Made by a program: the position numbers and the translations under genes. 8,002 nt of DNA, taken from Enterobacteriaceae bacterium UBA3516. Lineage in GTDB: Bacteria; Pseudomonadota; Gammaproteobacteria; Enterobacterales; Enterobacteriaceae. Below are positions 5,659 through 8,002 of this stretch, piece by piece (position 1 is the first letter of the stretch; each line of letters opens with the position of its first letter). Location: assembly GCA_002377245.1 (NCBI GenBank), contig DFPL01000060.1, positions 9,438 to 17,439 of the forward strand, written 5' to 3'. The notes beneath the pieces were generated by a model. It did no database searches. It was not told the origin of the DNA and was given only the letters and a program-made list of their open reading frames with translations.

Positions 5659-7911
5659 ATGAAAAATAAAATTCGTTCCCTGACCTTACTGGTCAACCTG
5701 GGAATTTATGGTGTGGCTCTGCCCGCTTTCGCAGCAGAGACCTCCACTGACGCATCCAGCAACGAAGACACCATTGTGGTGACCGCAGCGCAGCAGAATC
5801 TGCAGGCCCCGGGGGTTTCCACCATCACCGCCGATGAAATCCGCAAGAATCCCCCCGCCCGTGACGTTTCTGAAATTATTCGCACCATGCCGGGTGTCAA
5901 CCTGACCGGTAACTCAACCAGCGGCCAGCGTGGCAACAATCGCCAGATTGATATTCGTGGTATGGGCCCGGAAAACACCCTGATTCTGATCGACGGTAAG
6001 CCAGTGACCAGCCGCAACTCCGTGCGCCAGGGTTGGCGTGGTGAGCGTGATACCCGTGGCGATACCAGTTGGGTCCCTGCGGATATGATCGAACGCATTG
6101 AAGTCCTGCGTGGCCCGGCAGCCGCCCGTTACGGTAATGGCGCGGCAGGTGGCGTGGTGAACATCATCACTAAAAAATCCACGGATCAGGCATGGCATGG
6201 CTCGTGGAACAGCTACTTCAATGCCCCCGAGCATAAAGAGGAAGGCTCCACTAAACGCACTGATTTTAGCCTGATGGGGCCGCTGGGCGGCGATGTCAGC
6301 TTCCGTCTGTACGGTAACCTGAATAAAACCCAGGCCGATGCCTGGGATATTAACCAGGATCATCAGTCCGAGCGCACCGGCATCTATTCCAACACCCTCG
6401 CCGCAGGCCGGGAAGGCGTTGAGAATAAAGATATCAATGGCGTCGTACGTTGGGACTTTGCCCCGATGCAGGCGCTGGAGTTCCAGGCCGGTTACAGCCG
6501 TCAGGGCAACCTGTACGCAGGTGACACCCAGAACACCAACAACGACAGCAGCAGCAACAACTATGTGAAGGAAAACTACGGCAAAGAGACCAACCGTCTC
6601 TATCGCCAGAACTACTCCGTCACCTGGAACGGCGGCTGGGATGACGGCATCACCACCAGCAACTGGGTGCAGTACGAACACACACGCAACTCCCGCCTCG
6701 GTGAAGGGTTAGCCGGCGGGCTGGAAGGCCTGTTCAATAGCGATAAATTCTCCGACACCGATCTCGCTGACCTGATGCTGCACAGCGAAGTCAGCGTGCC
6801 GTTCGAGCTGCTGGTGAACCAGAACCTGACCGTGGGCACCGAGTGGAATCAACAGCGTCTCAAGGATCGTGCCTCGAACACTCAGGCGCTGCAGGGTGGG
6901 CCGATTCCAGGTTATGACAGCACCGGTCGTAGCCCCTACTCCAGCGCGGAGATCTTCTCTCTGTTTGCAGAAGACAATATCGAAGTGACCGACAGCACCA
7001 TGCTGACGCCGGGTCTGCGTTTTGACCACCACACCGTGGTCGGCAACAACTGGAGCCCGTCTCTGAACCTGTCGCAGGGGCTGGGGGATGACTTCACTTT
7101 GAAAATGGGGATCGCCCGCGCCTATAAAGCACCGAGCCTCTACCAGACCAACACCAGCTACATTCTCTACAGCCGCGGTCAGGGCTGCTACGCCAGCGCC
7201 ACCGGTACCGGCTGTTATATGCAGGGGAATGACGACCTGAAAGCCGAAACCAGCATCAACAAAGAGATTGGCCTTGAGTTTAAACGCGACGGCTGGCTGG
7301 CCGGTGTGACCTGGTTCCGTAACGATTACCGTAACAAGATTGAAGCGGGTTACTCACCGCTGAACCAGACCTCTCAGGGCGCGCTGAAGACCGACCTCTA
7401 TCAATGGGAAAACGTGCCTAAAGCGGTCGTTGAAGGTCTGGAAGGTACGCTGAATGTTCCGGTTACCGATGCGGTCACCCTGAGCAACAACGTCACCTAC
7501 ATGTTGCAGAGTAAGAACAAAACCACCGGCGAACGTCTGTCGATCATCCCGGAATATACGCTGAACTCCACCCTGAGCTGGCAGATTGTGCAGGATGTCT
7601 CCGTGCAGTCCACCTTCACCTGGTACGGCAAGCAAGAGCCGAAGAAATATGACTATCAGGGCAAACCGGTGACCGGTTCTGCGAAAGATGAAGTCAGTCC
7701 GTACAGCATTGTGGGCCTGAGCGGTACCTGGGATGTGAACAAATTCGTGAGCCTGACGGCGGGTGTCGACAACGTGTTTGATAAACGTCACTGGCGTATG
7801 GGCAATGCCCAGACCACCGGCGGTACGACGGGCTATATGTATGGCGCGGGTGCCAATACCTATAAAGAATCCGGTCGCACCTGGTATATGGGTGTAAACA
7901 CCCACTTCTAA
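5659..7911 (+). CDS. fepA: TonB-dependent ferric enterobactin outer-membrane receptor
   Basis: A 750-residue outer-membrane receptor that imports ferric enterobactin using energy from TonB-ExbB-ExbD. The ATG at 5659 begins a clear signal peptide: a basic start (KNKIR), a hydrophobic core, and cleavage after AFA at residue 25. The TonB box DTIVV is at 37-41, mature residues 12-16, as in E. coli FepA. The plug domain (about 26-175) holds GVSTITADEIRKNP, RTMPGVNLTGN, IDIRGMGPENTLILIDG and EVLRGPAAARYGNGAAGGVVNI, all hallmark FepA segments. The 22-strand barrel follows and ends in VNTHF with the C-terminal Phe recognised by the BAM machinery. An external loop has Cys510 and Cys519, two residues further apart than in E. 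coli FepA as I recall it. Divergent from fes with a shared Fur-type control region. In E. coli entD follows fepA on the same strand; it would lie beyond this window. No defect seen. Confidence 0.98.
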   Translation: MKNKIRSLTLLVNLGIYGVALPAFAAETSTDASSNEDTIVVTAAQQNLQAPGVSTITADEIRKNPPARDVSEIIRTMPGVNLTGNSTSGQRGNNRQIDIRGMGPENTLILIDGKPVTSRNSVRQGWRGERDTRGDTSWVPADMIERIEVLRGPAAARYGNGAAGGVVNIITKKSTDQAWHGSWNSYFNAPEHKEEGSTKRTDFSLMGPLGGDVSFRLYGNLNKTQADAWDINQDHQSERTGIYSNTLAAGREGVENKDINGVVRWDFAPMQALEFQAGYSRQGNLYAGDTQNTNNDSSSNNYVKENYGKETNRLYRQNYSVTWNGGWDDGITTSNWVQYEHTRNSRLGEGLAGGLEGLFNSDKFSDTDLADLMLHSEVSVPFELLVNQNLTVGTEWNQQRLKDRASNTQALQGGPIPGYDSTGRSPYSSAEIFSLFAEDNIEVTDSTMLTPGLRFDHHTVVGNNWSPSLNLSQGLGDDFTLKMGIARAYKAPSLYQTNTSYILYSRGQGCYASATGTGCYMQGNDDLKAETSINKEIGLEFKRDGWLAGVTWFRNDYRNKIEAGYSPLNQTSQGALKTDLYQWENVPKAVVEGLEGTLNVPVTDAVTLSNNVTYMLQSKNKTTGERLSIIPEYTLNSTLSWQIVQDVSVQSTFTWYGKQEPKKYDYQGKPVTGSAKDEVSPYSIVGLSGTWDVNKFVSLTAGVDNVFDKRHWRMGNAQTTGGTTGYMYGAGANTYKESGRTWYMGVNTHF

Positions 7912-7934
7912 GGTCGCCCCGAACGTACCAACCC

Positions 7935-7956
7935 TCCTCTCCCTGCGGGGAGAGGA
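7935..7956. repeat. Perfect hairpin repeat after fepA
   Basis: A nine-base-pair perfect stem, TCCTCTCCC with GGGAGAGGA, and a TGCG loop, 23 bases after the fepA stop. No T-run follows on either strand, so it is not a canonical intrinsic terminator. It could stabilise the fepA mRNA 3' end or be a member of the pyrimidine-rich CCCTCTCCC-type intergenic repeats common in enterobacterial genomes (recalled, not searched). Confidence 0.6.
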
Positions 7957-7986
7957 ATTCCCAGAAAAAATGCGTGCACGAGCAGT

Positions 7987-8002
7987 CCCCTCTCCCTTGA
8001 GG
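7987..8002. repeat. Second repeat copy, cut by the window edge
   Basis: CCTCTCCC at 7989-7996 repeats exactly the left arm of the preceding hairpin (7936-7943), 53 bases further on. It is followed by TTGAGG, which looks like a loop and the first bases of the closing arm before the window ends. Between the two copies is a CGTGCACG palindrome at 7973-7980. No gene is seen in 7912-8002. Confidence 0.4.

Noticed and set aside
5914..6681. Open frame of 255 codons antisense to fepA
   Set aside because: Fully inside conserved fepA coding sequence, with low-complexity Val/Ala/Gly content and no convincing ribosome binding site; a mirror of fepA codon bias.
7354..7905. Open frame of 183 codons antisense to the fepA 3' end
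   Set aside because: Shadow frame within the FepA barrel; no recognisable domain.
7935..7970. Intrinsic terminator for fepA
   Set aside because: The stem is strong but no T-run follows on the plus strand, and the A-run at 7965-7970 read from the other strand precedes rather than follows the stem.
1..8002. Mobile element, CRISPR array, tRNA or novel gene cluster
   Set aside because: No transposase, regularly spaced repeats, cloverleaf-like sequence or unexplained coding region was seen; nearly all bases belong to four known enterobactin genes.

Overview
The window holds a compact enterobactin (catecholate siderophore) locus. It comes from a member of the Enterobacteriaceae, most likely Enterobacter or a close relative such as Lelliottia or Leclercia. 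This rests on GC-rich coding sequence, proteins that look closely related to (as recalled, not aligned) but clearly distinct from the E. coli EntF, YbdZ, Fes and FepA, and the same gene order as E. coli. The genus is an inference; no alignment could be run.

Layout: positions 1-68 are the 3' flank of entF. On the minus strand, read right to left, lie fes (enterobactin esterase, about 4188-5399), ybdZ (MbtH-like helper, 3955-4158) and entF (non-ribosomal peptide synthetase, 69-3944). They are packed with gaps of 29 and 10 bases and look like one transcript. On the plus strand, fepA (TonB-dependent ferric-enterobactin receptor, 5659-7911) is transcribed divergently. The fes/fepA control region (about 5400-5658) contains an AT-rich block with overlapping Fur-box-like sequences, a good sigma70-like promoter towards fes, a weaker candidate towards fepA, and a fepA leader of roughly 160 bases that contains an imperfect inverted repeat. 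Positions 7912-8002 carry a perfect hairpin repeat and the start of a second copy cut by the window edge.

How it works together: EntF, helped by YbdZ, activates serine, couples it to 2,3-dihydroxybenzoate and cyclotrimerises the product to enterobactin. FepA takes the returning ferric complex across the outer membrane. Fes hydrolyses the trilactone in the cytoplasm to release iron. The shared Fur-type control region would derepress both arms under iron starvation.

The genes look intact and the system is well known; I found no undescribed system. The points worth a second look are start-codon choices (fes, fepA), the structured insert-like element in the fepA leader, the stop/Shine-Dalgarno overlap between ybdZ and entF, and the repeats flanking fepA.
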